Positions 1-11,460 of a stretch of DNA of 64,000 nucleotides are shown here, in pieces. This DNA is from Aricia agestis (taxonomy: Eukaryota > Arthropoda > Insecta > Lepidoptera > Lycaenidae). Numbering within the stretch: the stretch's first letter is position 1; every line of letters begins with the position of its first letter. Where the stretch lies: positions 11,674,001 through 11,738,000 of the forward strand of contig NC_056421.1 of the NCBI RefSeq assembly GCF_905147365.1. The letters are read 5' to 3'. The notes under the pieces were generated by a model. That model did not search any database and had not been told where the DNA came from. It worked only from the letters and a program-made list of their open reading frames with translations. The position numbers and the translations under genes were made by a program.

Positions 1-514
1 TTGTAAAAAACAATTATTATTATCGTTGGTAAGTTCATGATTCCATTCCATGATCCATGTTGAAGCCATTCATTTTCGCCTTACTTATATTCTAATCTCA
101 ATTATTATGGGTTCCGCGCCCTCTCCAGCTCGCGCTTGCCACTTTTGTTCCCCGTCGGAAGTGGATGGCGGTTAGCGGAGAATTCTAATAAAACTTGAGT
201 GTATTGATGTACGAGGGTACCGAGTGCCACTTTTGAAGGAAAACGCCACTGACTTCTTTTATTAGTTTAGAATTTTCTAGTGACTTTTATGATGATTCGT
301 TTAAGAGGAATAAGAATTGCTAAGTTTTATAGTTCGTGAAAACGATCTGATTCGACGACACGACACAAGGATAATTATTATTAATTATAGACACATTTCT
401 AATGATTTTCGATGCCTTAAAATATTAGGGAATTTTTGCTACTAATGGCATATCGGGACGCCACCGCCCACCTGGTACGATTTGGCCATTGTTCTTTCAT
501 GAAAATCGTCACCG
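1..514. other. Unassigned unique-looking sequence
   Basis: I see no convincing gene or complete repeat here. The GC-richer patch at 110-240 has no splice-framed open reading frame that I can support. Confidence 0.5.
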
Positions 515-516
515 TA

Positions 517-1177
517 AGATTGTAAAAACCACGAGATTAATAATAATAATAATATCTATGGACGCTTCACACCACGTCAGTCTGGCCCCGTGCTAAGTAC
601 CTGAAGGACTTGTGTTACAGGTACCAGACAACGGAAATATATTTAATACTTTTATACTATACATAATTATATTTAAGATTTTTATTATATCATACACATA
701 TTTAATACACATCCAGACCCGGGAACTTTGAAAACTCTTTGTTCCGTCGGCGGGATTCGAACCCGCGACCTCCGGCTTGAGCTACCGACGCGCTCACCAC
801 TGAGCCACAGAAGTCGTCAGATTGTAATATGACGAAGTGATTGATTATAAACAAATAGTTTTCCGGTGATTTTAAATTAATTATTTCGTATTTAAAATAA
901 TTTCAATGCCAAATAGTATGAGATGTATAACATAAAAAAAAAATTAATTAGATATATTTAAAGTGCTGTTTGAATGTTCGGTTATTAAAATAAACCTAAT
1001 TTTTAATTCAAACTGTACTTTAAATATATCTAAATTTTATTCAATGTTATACATCAAATATTCAGGCAATTGAAGTTATTTCAAAAACGAAATAATTAAT
1101 TTAAAATCACCGGAAAACTGTTTGTTTACATCCATCCATCACTTCGTCATATTACAATCTCGCGGTTTTTACAATCT
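517..1177. mobile_element. Foldback MITE with TA target duplication, split by a SINE
   Basis: The termini are inverted copies: 517-538 plus 821-909 on the left, and the matching arm ending at 1177 on the right. Both ends read AGATTGTAAAAACC outward and are flanked by TA (515-516 and 1178-1179), as for Tc1/mariner-type MITEs. Removing the SINE at 539-818 and its duplication leaves about 376 bp that folds back over most of its length. Confidence 0.75.
539..818 (-). mobile_element. SINE-C copy (tRNA-headed), inserted in the MITE
   Basis: Read on the minus strand, a tRNA-like head with A-box-like and B-box motifs (GGTTCGAATCC) is followed by a body with TCTGGTACCTGTAACAC and an (ATT)n tail. The 5-bp AGATT occurs on both sides (534-538, 819-823). 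A full sister copy is at 10770-11055. Confidence 0.85.
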
Positions 1178-1179
1178 TA

Positions 1180-1789
1180 CTGAGACTAAGACTAAGAATT
1201 GCTCGTTTTAGATATAAGATAGCGACACTAGATTGAAGTGTTATTATATTATACCTGTCAAGTTTTGTAGGCCTTTTTTGTTCAAAATTATCAAGATCAC
1301 TTACATCGAGACGCGAAGTGGTCACACGATTTTTAAAAGCTTTTGGAAATGATAGAATTTCCGAAATTGCTCCAAATGGACAATTCATGTATAAAATCAC
1401 ATTCTTTCTCTCTTGTCTAAGGTATATGATGACAAAACAGTGTCTGTTAGGATCTATAGTAGTTTTAGTTCTTATACCACTAACTCAGATTGTATACCAT
1501 AATATAACCTATGCTATAAATGTACAATATACAATATGATTCAATTGAAATGCACTACAGTTATATCACAAACAGCAGGCAATAATGGCGGAACGGGGGA
1601 ATTGACATTACTCAAAACTTTCGCGTACCGGACTATTTTAGTATGAAACTATTGTGGACGCTAGTCTAATTGAATCGCCATATTAAATCTGCATATGAAC
1701 TTTCTCTGTGGTTGTATGAAATATTAGTGTATGGCTAAAGTATGGTTGCATAGTATGCACTATGCATCACTACATATTTATAATTATTA
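1180..1789. other. Unassigned AT-rich sequence
   Basis: This stretch holds a short piece of a Helitron terminus (AGAATTGCTCGTTTTAGATA near 1187) and otherwise nothing I can name. The short reading frames on both strands lack support. Confidence 0.4.
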
Positions 1790-1887
1790 CTAGCTGTCCC
1801 GGCAAACGTTTCTTTGCCATATAAAGTATTTCGCCCTTATTATATATATTGAGACCCACTGAATATGCATATATATAAATATTTATA
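1790..1887 (-). mobile_element. Helitron 3' fragment (GGCAAA-hairpin family)
   Basis: On the minus strand it ends with the hairpin GGCAAAGAAACGTTTGCC and then ACAGCTAG-T, the 3' end also seen at 4183 and 32762. It is cut by the Helitron starting at 1888. Confidence 0.6.
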
Positions 1888-2361
1888 TCTATACTAATAT
1901 TATAAATGCGAAAGTATCTCTGTCTGTCTGTCTGTCTCGCTTTCACGCCAAAACTACTAAACCGATAGTAATGAAATTTTGTACACAGATAGTCTAAAGC
2001 CTGAGAAAGGACATAGGCTACTTTTCAACTGGAAAAAGGGGTTGTAAGGGGGTGGAAATGCGTAAATTTGGTCAAATTAACTTAGTTCCAAAAACTCAAA
2101 ACAGATGGCGCCAAGAGTCCTCTAGATCGCGCTATTGCTTGCTCATGCGTATTTCTATAAGAGGTGGTACCATGTTGAATAAGGTTTTTCAATTCTTTCG
2201 ATTGTTATACACGTTATTAACTAATAACTCACCTACCAACTTAGATATCAAATTCAAAAACAACAGCTCCAAAACTACTGAACCGATCGATCTGGCTAGG
2301 AATCATTTCTAGAAAATGTCATTTGCATCGGATACCGAGCAAAGCTCGGTCAAACAGCTAG
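1888..2361 (+). mobile_element. Non-autonomous Helitron, complete ends
   Basis: It starts TCTATACTAATATTATAAAT with a GTCT microsatellite. It ends with the hairpin ACCGAGC-AAA-GCTCGGT (2334-2350), then CTAG at 2358-2361. The host bases are A before and T after, as expected for Helitron insertion. It has no coding capacity. Confidence 0.75.
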
Positions 2362-3878
2362 TAATTATATTAATATCGAATAAAAAATTAAGAGGGGCTC
2401 CTATACAAAAAAAAAACACAAATTTTGTCCTAATTTTACTTTGATAAAGCCTTTTTATTTTCAAAAATCGTATTTTTGAAAAATTTAGATTTTTTAACAG
2501 ATCCTAAAAGCAATGTCACAAAAAAATGGGACGTTTAATATTTTAGCATTGTTTTAAAACGTGAAGCAATTTGGTTAAAATTGTGTTGATGGCTTTATTG
2601 AGTTATGTGTATATTGTTAGAGTTTGGTACAAACAAATTTTAATAAACTAGCGAGCTAAAAAAATATTTTTAAAGCATTAAACTATATTGACATTCTTTT
2701 TATTATCGGTAAAAATAACGTTATGGTAACATACAGAATAAAGAACCCAGCAAACGTTGTTTTGATAAAAATGATAATATGTGAAACCTGAAATTTGAAT
2801 TATACAATACAAGACAAAATCGTATCAAAATTCTTTTTAATATTAATATAGGGACAAACAGCGAGCTATTATAAAGGTTTATTTTTAGTATGTAAGTACA
2901 CGGGTTTTTACAGTAAAATAATTAATTATCTACCCGGGGAGTGAAAAAAAGAATTGTAAAGAACACGTAAAGGCAAATGTTTTAATGAATGTTAAATTGT
3001 AGTAATCAAAGGCGGAAAAGGTATTTGAAAGTCTTTTAAGGACAATGAATCAATCTCGTTATTAAGGTTCCTATTATAGGGTTGTCACATTTGTGTCCTT
3101 TGGACTCATATGGCGATCTTTATTTCTAAATATCTCGGAAACGTGACACTTTAGGATACCATGTTACAGAACATTTTTTGTTTATATGAGTGTCCTCTAT
3201 CCAAATATACTTCTTTTATCGGGCTCGGAAATTTTGAAATAAAATCTAAATGGCCGGCGGCTAGATATGCCAGGCTCCATACAAAAATGTTCGAATCCCT
3301 TTATATGGATTTGACAGGTCCGCAAGACGTCTCACGAAACTGAAATCTGCTAAATCCATACAAATTTAAACCACGCCGCGCCTCGCCTCTGCTCGTTGCG
3401 GTCTGAATTGACCCTTAGTCTGAAATAGATGTATTCCAAGAGTCATTTATATGATGGCGCCGCTAATAAACTTATTTTTTTTACTCTACACTAAATTATT
3501 TTCTTTGTTATCTAAATGAAGTTGAATTGAAATAACAATAATGACTGACATATGATATTATCTTATCAGAGCTTTTGCGCGATAAAACATAACTTATTAT
3601 CGAAATATTCTCCAACATTTAAGTTTTTGGCAACCCTAATTTACATCAATCCAAAGGATTTAATTTTGTAAGTGTAAAATGTGTCATTTAGGTAAAAGGG
3701 TAGCACTTTGAGGGCCTTCTTTCTAAATATTTGAATACTGAATTTCGGTTGATAATTTAAAATATAGGGTGATCGAATAAAAGAAATCGGTTTTTTTCTG
3801 CCTTTTTTCTGCCTTTAATGTAGCGAATTGTCTTTCTACATTATTATACATGACTCAAATTTATTATTAAAAGTTTAA
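2362..3878. other. AT-rich intergenic sequence
   Basis: No gene or delimited repeat is visible. A GC-richer patch at 3240-3420 has an open frame of 60 codons with no recognisable motif and is not called. Confidence 0.4.
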
Positions 3879-4183
3879 TCTTCTTCTTAAATATAATATT
3901 CTCGTGTCACAATGTTAGGCCGCGTACTCCTCCGAAACGGCTTTACTGATTTTAAGCAAATATTATATGCATATTCAGTGGGTCTGAGAATCGTCTACTG
4001 GGTACTTTTTACATTGATAAGTGCATTTGTTGAATAAATAATAGTAAATTATTACAACTCCATTATTTGTGCAACGGGATAGCGATGGACGTTGCCATGG
4101 TGACATACTTATTTAGTCACTTCAATAAAATAATACGGGCGAAATACTTTATATGGCAAAGAATCGTTTGCCGGGACAGCTAG
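3879..4183 (+). mobile_element. Non-autonomous Helitron (GGCAAA-hairpin family)
   Basis: It begins TCTTCTTAAATATAATATTC after an A, continues CTCGTGTCACAATGTTAG, and ends with the GGCAAA...TTTGCC hairpin and CTAG before T. Minus-strand relatives are at 11964-12303 and 32762-33077. Confidence 0.7.
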
Positions 4184-4562
4184 TTATTTATATATTTTTA
4201 TTAATTTAGTTTCTTTCTAATACCTCTATGACTCACCTGTATTTGAATCCGTATTTAAATCACTGTAACAAAGTTGGCTCTCGAATACCAAGAGTGCATT
4301 AGGTCGCTTCAAAATATTTGAACACAAAGGCAGGAAGTTACTGCAATGACTGCAAAGTGCAAGCGCAGTTGAACTATAGATGAATATGTGTGCGTGCATT
4401 CGATGTAACGGAACTGTAAAGTGAATATTTACTGTATGCTGTTCGACAGCTATATATTTAATAGTACATAATATTACTTTTCTTAGCTTCTCTTATCCAG
4501 TCTGAGTTTTTTTTTGTAGCGATAACTAAGCAAGCACAGACAAAAGCATACATTACACGGCA

Positions 4563-4901
4563 CCTGGATGACCGAGCTTTGCTCGGTATTATAGCAAACA
4601 CTCATTGACTTCGTGTTACTTAACAACGCCATCTGCTGGAATAGATTTAGCTGTTGTTGTGTCGTTAAAGCAATTAGTTGCTCACACAATAGTATTATTA
4701 TTCGCCAATAGATGTCAGGAAGAGTCATATTTTTCAGTTTATTGATTAACGATAAAACACGAATAAAAAGACATTTTCTAAAAATGATTCCTAGCTAGAT
4801 CGGTTTATCGCCCCCGAAACCCCCTATATACTAAATTTCATGAAAATCGTTGGAGCCGATTCCGAGATTCCGATAAGAATTGCTCGTTTAAAGGTATAAG
4901 A
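4563..4901 (-). mobile_element. Helitron-like element (ACCGAGC hairpin)
   Basis: The minus strand runs from TCTTATACCTTTAAACGAGC to a terminal hairpin ACCGAGCAAAGCTCGGT near 4570-4588. The same element is at 44968-45384 on the plus strand and at 13405-13597, truncated. Confidence 0.65.
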
Positions 4902-4991
4902 TATTACGACCGAAATTATTATCCTCCTTTCTGGTTTCAGTACAAAAGGAGCCTTATTTCAGACCTATGCAACATCTTGGTTACGTCATAA

Positions 4992-5192
4992 TCCATACTA
5001 ATATCATAAATGCGAAAGTGTGCCTGTCTGTCTGTTACCTCTTCACGCCCAAACTGCTGAACCAATTTTTCTGATATTTAGAATGGATTGAAACGCGGGA
5101 GAGGACAAAGGATACTTTTTATGACGGAAAAATGTATGGTTCCCGCGCGATAAACGAATTTTGGCACGGAATTGCGGGTGTCATAATAGTAG
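4992..5192 (+). mobile_element. Lep1-like Helitron fragment
   Basis: It carries the family 5' landmark CATACTAATATCATAAATGC, a short GTCT run, then TTACCTCTTCACGCC and the CCCGCGCGATAAACGAATTT segment. The 3' CTAG is not recognisable. Confidence 0.6.
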
Positions 5193-5194
5193 CT

Positions 5195-5394
5195 TTGTCC
5201 ACACTGTGCCTTTTTCTGTTCGTCAAAGGCATGCGTTATAGCGCAGTCAACAGCGAACGTGAGGCATGCCCGCGACGCATGCCCTCTGACCGTATCCAGA
5301 ACTTTCCGTTGCGTTCCTTGACGCATTTAATTATTGAATGCGCCAATATGAAAGTTGATGACGAAAATTGAAGATGAAAGTGCACAGTGTCAAC
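5195..5394. repeat. Possible small foldback MITE
   Basis: GTCCACACTGTGC near 5198 and GCACAGTGTCAAC near 5381 are imperfect inverted copies about 200 bp apart. The GC-rich interior explains the overlapping open frames on both strands here. No target duplication was found. Confidence 0.3.
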
Positions 5395-5736
5395 ATAGCT
5401 ATTCATCCATAATCGGCCCAATAAAACACCAAATTGACGTATCCACATAAAATCAATATCAATTAGTCGGATAGCAATCAATCTATGTATACGTAATGAC
5501 CCCACCCGAGTTACTTTATAGCATACAGCCACCGTATGTTTGCCTCCACATTGCGTCTGTACACGCAAACGAGGGGTGTAAAGTGTAAAATATACTACAG
5601 TTAAAACAAACCAGAAAAAGCTAAAGGTATTTTTTCAGTGCAATATTTATATTTAGCCATATTTTTTTCTGTGCTCTATTTAAGCTTTGCAAAAATAAAA
5701 TCATTAATTATTGCATTATACATCCAAGTAAATCGA

Positions 5737-5985
5737 TACTAATATTATAAATGTGAAAGTGTGTCTGTCTGTCTGTCTGTAACTTCTTCACGCCCCAACC
5801 GCTGAACCGATTTAGATGAAATTTGGTATGGAGATACTTTGAGTCCCGAGAAGCGATTATAAAAAAATAAATTCCAAGTTTGTCTATCTGTCTGCACTTT
5901 AGTGCTGAACAGATTTTGATGAGTTCTGGAAAAGAACGAACGTCTTTCCTCCACGTAATCGAGATTTGCCTGTACATGGGCGTTC
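5737..5985 (+). mobile_element. Lep1-like Helitron fragment
   Basis: It starts ATACTAATATTATAAATGTG with (GTCT)4 and continues ACGCCCCAACCGCTGAACCG. It degrades before its 3' end, with a second GTCTATCTGTCTGC run near 5880. Confidence 0.55.
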
Positions 5986-6065
5986 TCAGGTAGGGGCACT
6001 ACCCCCTAGAACATCTTCTCGAAACAGATATTATGCTGCCTCCCCCGTCGCCCATGCCTGTACCT

Positions 6066-6700
6066 TTTTTTTTTTTTTTTTTTTTTTAACGGGCAAAAGG
6101 CCCACCACACATTCCCACCACTGCAACTCCTGTGTCGCCAGGATCAACAGTGGTAACCAACCACGAAAACCCTTTGATATGATCTCAGGGATGCCCGAGG
6201 GACAAGCTAAATCTGTCTTGGGACCCGCAACGAAATTAATCAGAAGAAATGTAGGAGGAGTAGGAGATACCAATTTCCCTCCCCAAGCAAAGCGGGAGAC
6301 AGCCAAATTGTAATGACATTGATGTCCGAACAAAGGGGGAAGCACCACGGGAAAAAATTTGGTTATACTTAATACAATATGCCTACTTCATAAAAAAAAA
6401 TGACATTTATTTATAATGGCAAACTTGTGTTCGGTTGTTTCCAATAGTATTTATGACAAAAACGTTTGAAAGCACGGAAATTCCTTGCGCTGCCTACGAG
6501 GTCATCGTAATATACGACTCCAGAGACACATTGGAGGCTGTTTAACAGATCGGTTCTTTCCTCATGCCAGAGACCGCACTCCCAGAGTACGTGATGAGCA
6601 GTTTGTACTTGCGGGCTGTCTTCGGTCGAGCACTCGCAAAAAGGAGATGGAACTAACTTAAATCCATGAAGTTTAGCTTTAAAATTACCGTGACCAGTTA
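6066..6700 (-). mobile_element. 5'-truncated R1-clade LINE with poly(A) and 16-bp TSD
   Basis: The insertion is bounded by the perfect duplication GCCCATGCCTGTACCT at 6050-6065 and 6701-6716. On the minus strand it enters the C-terminal codons of a LINE ORF2, runs through a 3' UTR ending GGCCTTTTGCCCGTT, and finishes in about 22 A residues (T run 6066-6087). Confidence 0.85.
6411..6700 (-). pseudogene. C-terminal end of an R1-clade LINE ORF2
   Basis: The frame reads LTGHGNFKAKLHGF, then a CCHC-like motif (PFCEC ... HHVLWEC), and stops at 6411. R1/TRAS-type ORF2 proteins end with this kind of zinc-binding motif. Codons to the right of 6700 belong to the flanking target duplication, so an ATG near 6722 is an accident and not a start. 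Confidence 0.75.
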
Positions 6701-6716
6701 GCCCATGCCTGTACCT

Positions 6717-7079
6717 CCTCAAAAAGCCTTGCCTTGTTTGTAAATACCCCTTTTAGATTTCTTTAAAACTAATAGTTCTAATAGCAATTTCATAATGCAA
6801 CTCCATTATTATCGTCTCTAGTTGGAGTTAATTAAAAACGTTGCGGTCTCAGACCACAGGCCACAAGTGCGAAGGACGTCTTTGAAAATATAATAAGCTC
6901 TTTTCATTATTTTCTTTTTCAATTTGTGGAGTAACTTTCTTAGTTAATGCAATGGTACTTGGAAATTTATATTGTGTAAAGGGCTTGGAAGTTTATATAC
7001 GGAGGGGCGAAAGGCTGAATTTATATTATGCGTCCGCGCGAACGAGCGATTTGGCCGTTACACCGCGAGATCGCAAGTG
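6717..7079. other. Unassigned sequence
   Basis: I see no feature in this stretch. Confidence 0.4.
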
Positions 7080-7087
7080 TAGTGATC

Positions 7088-7340
7088 CAGTGATGGATTA
7101 ACCCTTAATCAAATTAAGCAATTGCCTAGAGCATCACGTCTGAGGGGGACAAAAAACATCCGTCCTTATGGCATCACATCTCACTCTCGTCACCAAAAAC
7201 CACACCAAAAAAGATTCTAGGAAAAAACTAATATTTTTATGTGGTAAAAGTTTAAAGACTGATTCTATTTGACATACGGATAGGGGAGGGGGGGGGGCGG
7301 CATGTATTGCTTAGCATCAAGTAGTGTTAATCCGTCACTG
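7088..7340. mobile_element. hAT-type MITE
   Basis: The inverted termini are CAGTGATGGATTAAC (7088) and GTTAATCCGTCACTG (to 7340). The flanking octamers TAGTGATC (7080-7087) and CAGTGATC (7341-7348) match at 7 of 8. The interior includes a run of nine or more G near 7290 and has no coding frame. Confidence 0.7.
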
Positions 7341-7347
7341 CAGTGAT

Positions 7348-7389
7348 CTTATAACACTGATATACGAACCGTATATTCAGTGTTATAAG
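7348..7389. repeat. Hairpin next to the hAT MITE
   Basis: CTTATAACACTGA-TATAC and GTATA-TTCAGTGTTATAAG pair around GAACC, with one bulged base. It abuts the right target duplication of the MITE. Confidence 0.6.
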
Positions 7390-7513
7390 AGCCTAGCCCA
7401 GCTAGCATCTATCTTGATGGTAAGTGATTAACACCGCATAAACACCGCCAAATATCCGAGGTTATGCAAGTTGCCAATGTTTTTAACACCCTTATTTTTA
7501 GATCTTATTTCTT

Positions 7514-7779
7514 AATAAAATAAGGAGGCAAACGAGCAAACAGGTCACCTGATGGAAAGCAACTTCTGTTGCCCATGGACACACGCAACATCAAAAGAGC
7601 TGCAGGTGCGTTGCCGGCCTTTTAAGAGGGAATAGGATTACGGGGTAGGAGAGGTAAGGAAGGTAATAGGGAAGGGAAGGGTAGGGAATTGGGCCCCCGG
7701 TAAACTCACTCACTCGGCGAAACCCAGCGCAAGCGCTGTTTCACGCCGGTTTTCTGTGAAGCATGGCTCTACCACGTAA
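7514..7779 (-). mobile_element. LINE-tail family B copy (B1)
   Basis: The minus strand ends GCTCGTTTGCCTCCTTATTT before an A-rich tail. The 5' part has an internal deletion removing the GAACGTGGTATTTC block present in other copies. Confidence 0.7.
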
Positions 7780-8034
7780 AACTCATATTTGTGTAATGTA
7801 TTATTTATTTATTCAACCCAGTTACTGTTGTTGTTCTGATGAAGAATGAAGATACAAGGTTCCCGTGTCTCTAGATTGTATCTAAAGATCCTGTCAAAGC
7901 TAGACAAAGCTAGTAAATATAAGCTAAGCTTCATATAACAAGCACACAGAGTTGGCAAACATTTCGGTCGGGATCCTCCTAACCGTTTTTTGATTGCCGC
8001 ATAGTTTCACACTTGCGACTGAGGTTATTTGTAA

Positions 8035-8560
8035 AACTCGGCCTGGAAGTGCGAGTTGGACTCGCGCACGAAGGGTTCCGTACCGATACAGAGCAAAAAT
8101 AGACTAAAAACTGTGTTTTTTGTATGGGAGCCCCCTTTAAATTTTTATTTCATTTTAATTAATTATTGAATATTAAAGTACACATATAACAAAAGAATGT
8201 GTGAAAAATTCAAGTGCCTACCTGTTGCCATTATTGATATAGATTATGGAGCGAAAAAAGCCAAAAAAAAATGTTGTATGGGTTGTTTGTTGTTGTAGCG
8301 GCAACAGATATACACAATCTGTGAAAATTTCAGAAGTCTAGCTATAGCGGTTCTTGAGATACAGCCTGGAGACAGACAGACGAACAGACAACGAAGTCTT
8401 AATAATGGGGTTCCGTTTTTACCCTTTGGTTACGGAACCCTAAAAACTAAATGACGCCCGCAAATCTGTTGCGAGTCCAACTCGCACTTGGCAGGTTTTT
8501 TGCCTATTTTTGCTCCTAAATGGTACGGACTCGCACTTGGCCAATTATTTAATATAATTA
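8035..8560. repeat. GGCCAAGTGCGAG repeat family with inverted second half
   Basis: GAAGTGCGAGTTGGACTCGC (8047) and its inverse GCGAGTCCAACTCGCACTTG (8472) enclose GGGTTCCGTA / TACGGAACCC and a short CAGACAGACGAACAGACA run. Relatives are at 16603-17186, 24185-24842 and 50849-51065. Confidence 0.6.
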
Positions 8561-8917
8561 TTTTATTCATATTATGCTTATTATTACATAATATTGCAAC
8601 AAAGTTGCGGGCAATATCTAGCTATATTTTTCTGTAGTAAAAGTTATTTTCCTGGAGACAGGAAAGCCGTTTTGCCAATTATTTTCATTCAAATCACCAC
8701 TTCTGAATTTTATGGCGCCTCTACAAGATGGCCCAGCGCTGGCCCATCAAATGGCGCATGCAGTGGCTATAGCTAGGGAATGCAATCCCGTAAGATAATT
8801 TCAATCCCGGTATTTGCGGGATTGAACCATCACAATCCCGCTGGATCCCGGTATTTGCGGGATCCCGCAGGGTGGACTTAAACTTTTAAAATAAATCGTT
8901 ATAAAGACTATACTAAT

Positions 8918-9294
8918 CAGCGTTGCCAGACGTCCCGATTTTGGCGGGACGTCGCCATTTTTTCATCAAAATTAAATGTCCCGCGCGGGACAGGCACAGT
9001 CCCGCTTTTCGGGAAAAGCCCGAACGTAGGTACGTGCAGCGTGCTGAGAAAGAAAGGTGCGTAATGAAGATAAAAGTAGGTACGGGAGGTAGAGTTGTGG
9101 ATTTTCTTTGGCTACTTTAGCTATCTTTTGTCACGTAAATGTTATTCTAACGCAAATAAATGGATAAAAATTCAAAAAAGCTTTTGATTTTATACTTTTT
9201 TTTAAATTGTCCCGCTTTAGACTGAATAATCCCGCTTTTTTTCTCAAAAAGTTTCAAATTCCCGACTTGGCACAAAAAAAATCTGGCAACGCTG
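8918..9294. mobile_element. hAT-type MITE nested in the larger hAT element
   Basis: The inverted termini CAGCGTTGCCAGA and TCTGGCAACGCTG are flanked by the perfect octamer ATACTAAT (8910-8917, 9295-9302). The interior has repeated GTCCCGC / GCGGGAC words. The plus-strand open frame inside it is not a gene. Confidence 0.85.
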
Positions 9295-9371
9295 ATACTA
9301 ATTGATAGAAACTGTTTTATTCTTAGAAACTCAAATAAACTCGGTCACTTTTTTTTACAACGGCTTATTAA

Positions 9372-10672
9372 CACTAGAAAGACCGGAGCGGTCAAATGAC
9401 CGCATTTTCGTTTTTAACTTGCGATATTTTTGTTACCATTGCGTGCATTCGTTTTCCTCTCGTGACATTTAATAATTTTCGATTGTTTAAATTGTGATAA
9501 CCTGTTTTTAATGATTGCTCAATAATTATAAGTTTTAAATAACAACCTACCTAGAAAGACCGCAGCGGTCAATTGACCGCTTGAATAAAATTTCTACAGA
9601 AAATGGGTTTTTCTTGCAAGTTTTATTTTTCTTTCAATTTTTTTATTATTATTATGTTTTGTTTGTGTACTTTATTTGAAATTTGATATCAAATTTATAA
9701 AAAACTCGACTGAAATAGACTTGTCAATGACTCATAAGACAAAATTGGCATAAATAATTTTATTTACATAAATGGTCTAAAATTTCACATTATTATATGT
9801 AAAAATAATGGTAATACATTTATAAATATAGTATGTGCACAAATAAAACCTTTTGCCTTGCCTGTTTTGATATTGTAAAGTATTTCAAGTTTTTTGCCTA
9901 ATAAAACCGGTTTTTTGAAAATTATCAACGTTACTACAAAAATCTGTGTCAATTTTTATAGTATTGTTTCCTGAGGTACCTAACCTAACACAGCCAGAGT
10001 ATATTAGCAGTTAAAATTTCAAATAAAAAATTATTATATTTCAAATATAAAATATTTATGCTAAGTTAATTTTATTTTTGTTTTACCTACACAAACGAAG
10101 TAAATAACCAACTAAAGGTTGCGACTTGTAGTTCTATGAAAATATGATAAAAATTGTTATATTCATGCTAATTTTAAGTATATTTCATTTCTAAAGCATT
10201 CTTTTTGCACTTTTTTACCTTTAGTGACAAAAGATTTTTATATTGTGACCAAAAATACGACACGAAAAAATAATAGTTTTGTCCTCAAATAAGGTATTTT
10301 CATCAAGATGTTCATGGCTTCTAGACGTGAATTGCTGTACATAAGAGTAACTTTACCATTCTATTGCTAAAATGAGAAAATATAAAATCTGAAAAAAACG
10401 GTGTTTTTTGCTCAAATACAGGAACAAAACCTTTAAATACTGTGGAGTCATTATAATGTCATTATATCAGTAGCAGGTGTATAAAATGATTCTTTAAATA
10501 ATTTTCTTCAATATATTTTGTTCTGTAATTTAATTTAGTTACATTTATAAATAATTACATGATTAATCAAATGCAAAATAGTAAGACACACAAAAAAATG
10601 TAAAAACATACGATGGGTCATTTGATCGCTCTTGGTCTTTCTAGGAAGTTCAGAATTCCGGTCTTTCTAGTG
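9372..10672. mobile_element. piggyBac-like non-autonomous element at TTAA
   Basis: Perfect 15-bp inverted termini (CACTAGAAAGACCGG / CCGGTCTTTCTAGTG) are flanked on both sides by TTAA (9368-9371, 10673-10676). The terminus closely matches the piggyBac consensus start CCCTAGAAAGATA. Internal copies of CTAGAAAGACCGCAGCGGTC (9551) and the opposite-orientation GGTCTTTCTAGG (10633) give the extra internal inverted repeats typical of the family. The 1.3-kb interior is AT-rich with no open frame, so transposase would have to come in trans. Confidence 0.85.
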
Positions 10673-10769
10673 TTAATACCTACTTCATACCTTAGATATA
10701 AAAAAACTATACATTTTATGTTATAATATTAGTTAAAAAACTAAAAAACACGCCTATTTATTTTCATCT

Positions 10770-11055
10770 GACGACCTCCGTGGCTTGAGTGGTTAGAGTG
10801 TGTGGCAACTCAAGCCGGGGGTCGCGGGTTCGAATCCCGCCGACGGAACAAAAAGTTTTTCAATGTTCCTGGGTCATGAATGTGTATTAAATATGTGTAT
10901 GATATAATAAAAATCTTAAATATATGTATAGTATAAAAGTATTAAATATATTTCCGTTGTCTGGTACCTGTAACACAAGTCCTTCAGGTACTTAGCACGG
11001 GGCCAGACCGACGTGGTGTGAAGCGTCCATAGATATTACTTATTATTATTACTTA
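10770..11055 (+). mobile_element. SINE-C, full copy
   Basis: It is flanked by the perfect 12-bp duplication TTATTTTCATCT (10758-10769, 11056-11067). The head GTGGCTTGAGTGGTTAGAG and the B box GGTTCGAATCC mark a tRNA-derived promoter. The tail ends (ATT)n. The tRNA-like part has extra bases and no clean cloverleaf, so it is not a tRNA gene. Confidence 0.9.
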
Positions 11056-11327
11056 TTATTTTCATCTATTATTAAAATTATTATTTTTTTTCGAAATGTA
11101 GAGAAAGTTGTGGTAAAAGATTACGTTACATTTATAGGTACAGCCCAAGCTTATAAAAATATGTTAAAAAGTTAAGGTATTAGTTGTGTCTGCCAAAAGG
11201 CACAACGACACAAGACGACATTCGACACAAGGTAGCCACTAGCCAGCAGCTGAAAAAGTTGGCTCAGCCTCCACGCTGGTTGGTACAATCATTGTCATTT
11301 AAAGTGAATTATTATAGGTGAACTGGG

Positions 11328-11460
11328 GTTTACTCCCGAAACGGTTTTTTACACTTTAGACATCTAAAATAGCGCTATTTTAGATGTCTAAAGCATGTCT
11401 AAACTGTCAAAAACCGTTGAAATCGAAAATCGAAATCGATATCAGTTTCGGGAGTAAGGC
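11328..11460. repeat. Large hairpin with 40-bp perfect palindrome
   Basis: Positions 11354-11393 are a perfect 40-bp palindrome centred on AGCGCT. Outside it, CTCCCGAAAC / GTTTCGGGAG and AACGGTTTTT / AAAAACCGTT pair again. The structure lies inside the hAT element. Confidence 0.8.

Noticed and set aside
6031..6348. Minus-strand 105-codon frame ending in polylysine
   Set aside because: It is the LINE 3' UTR running into the poly(A) tail.
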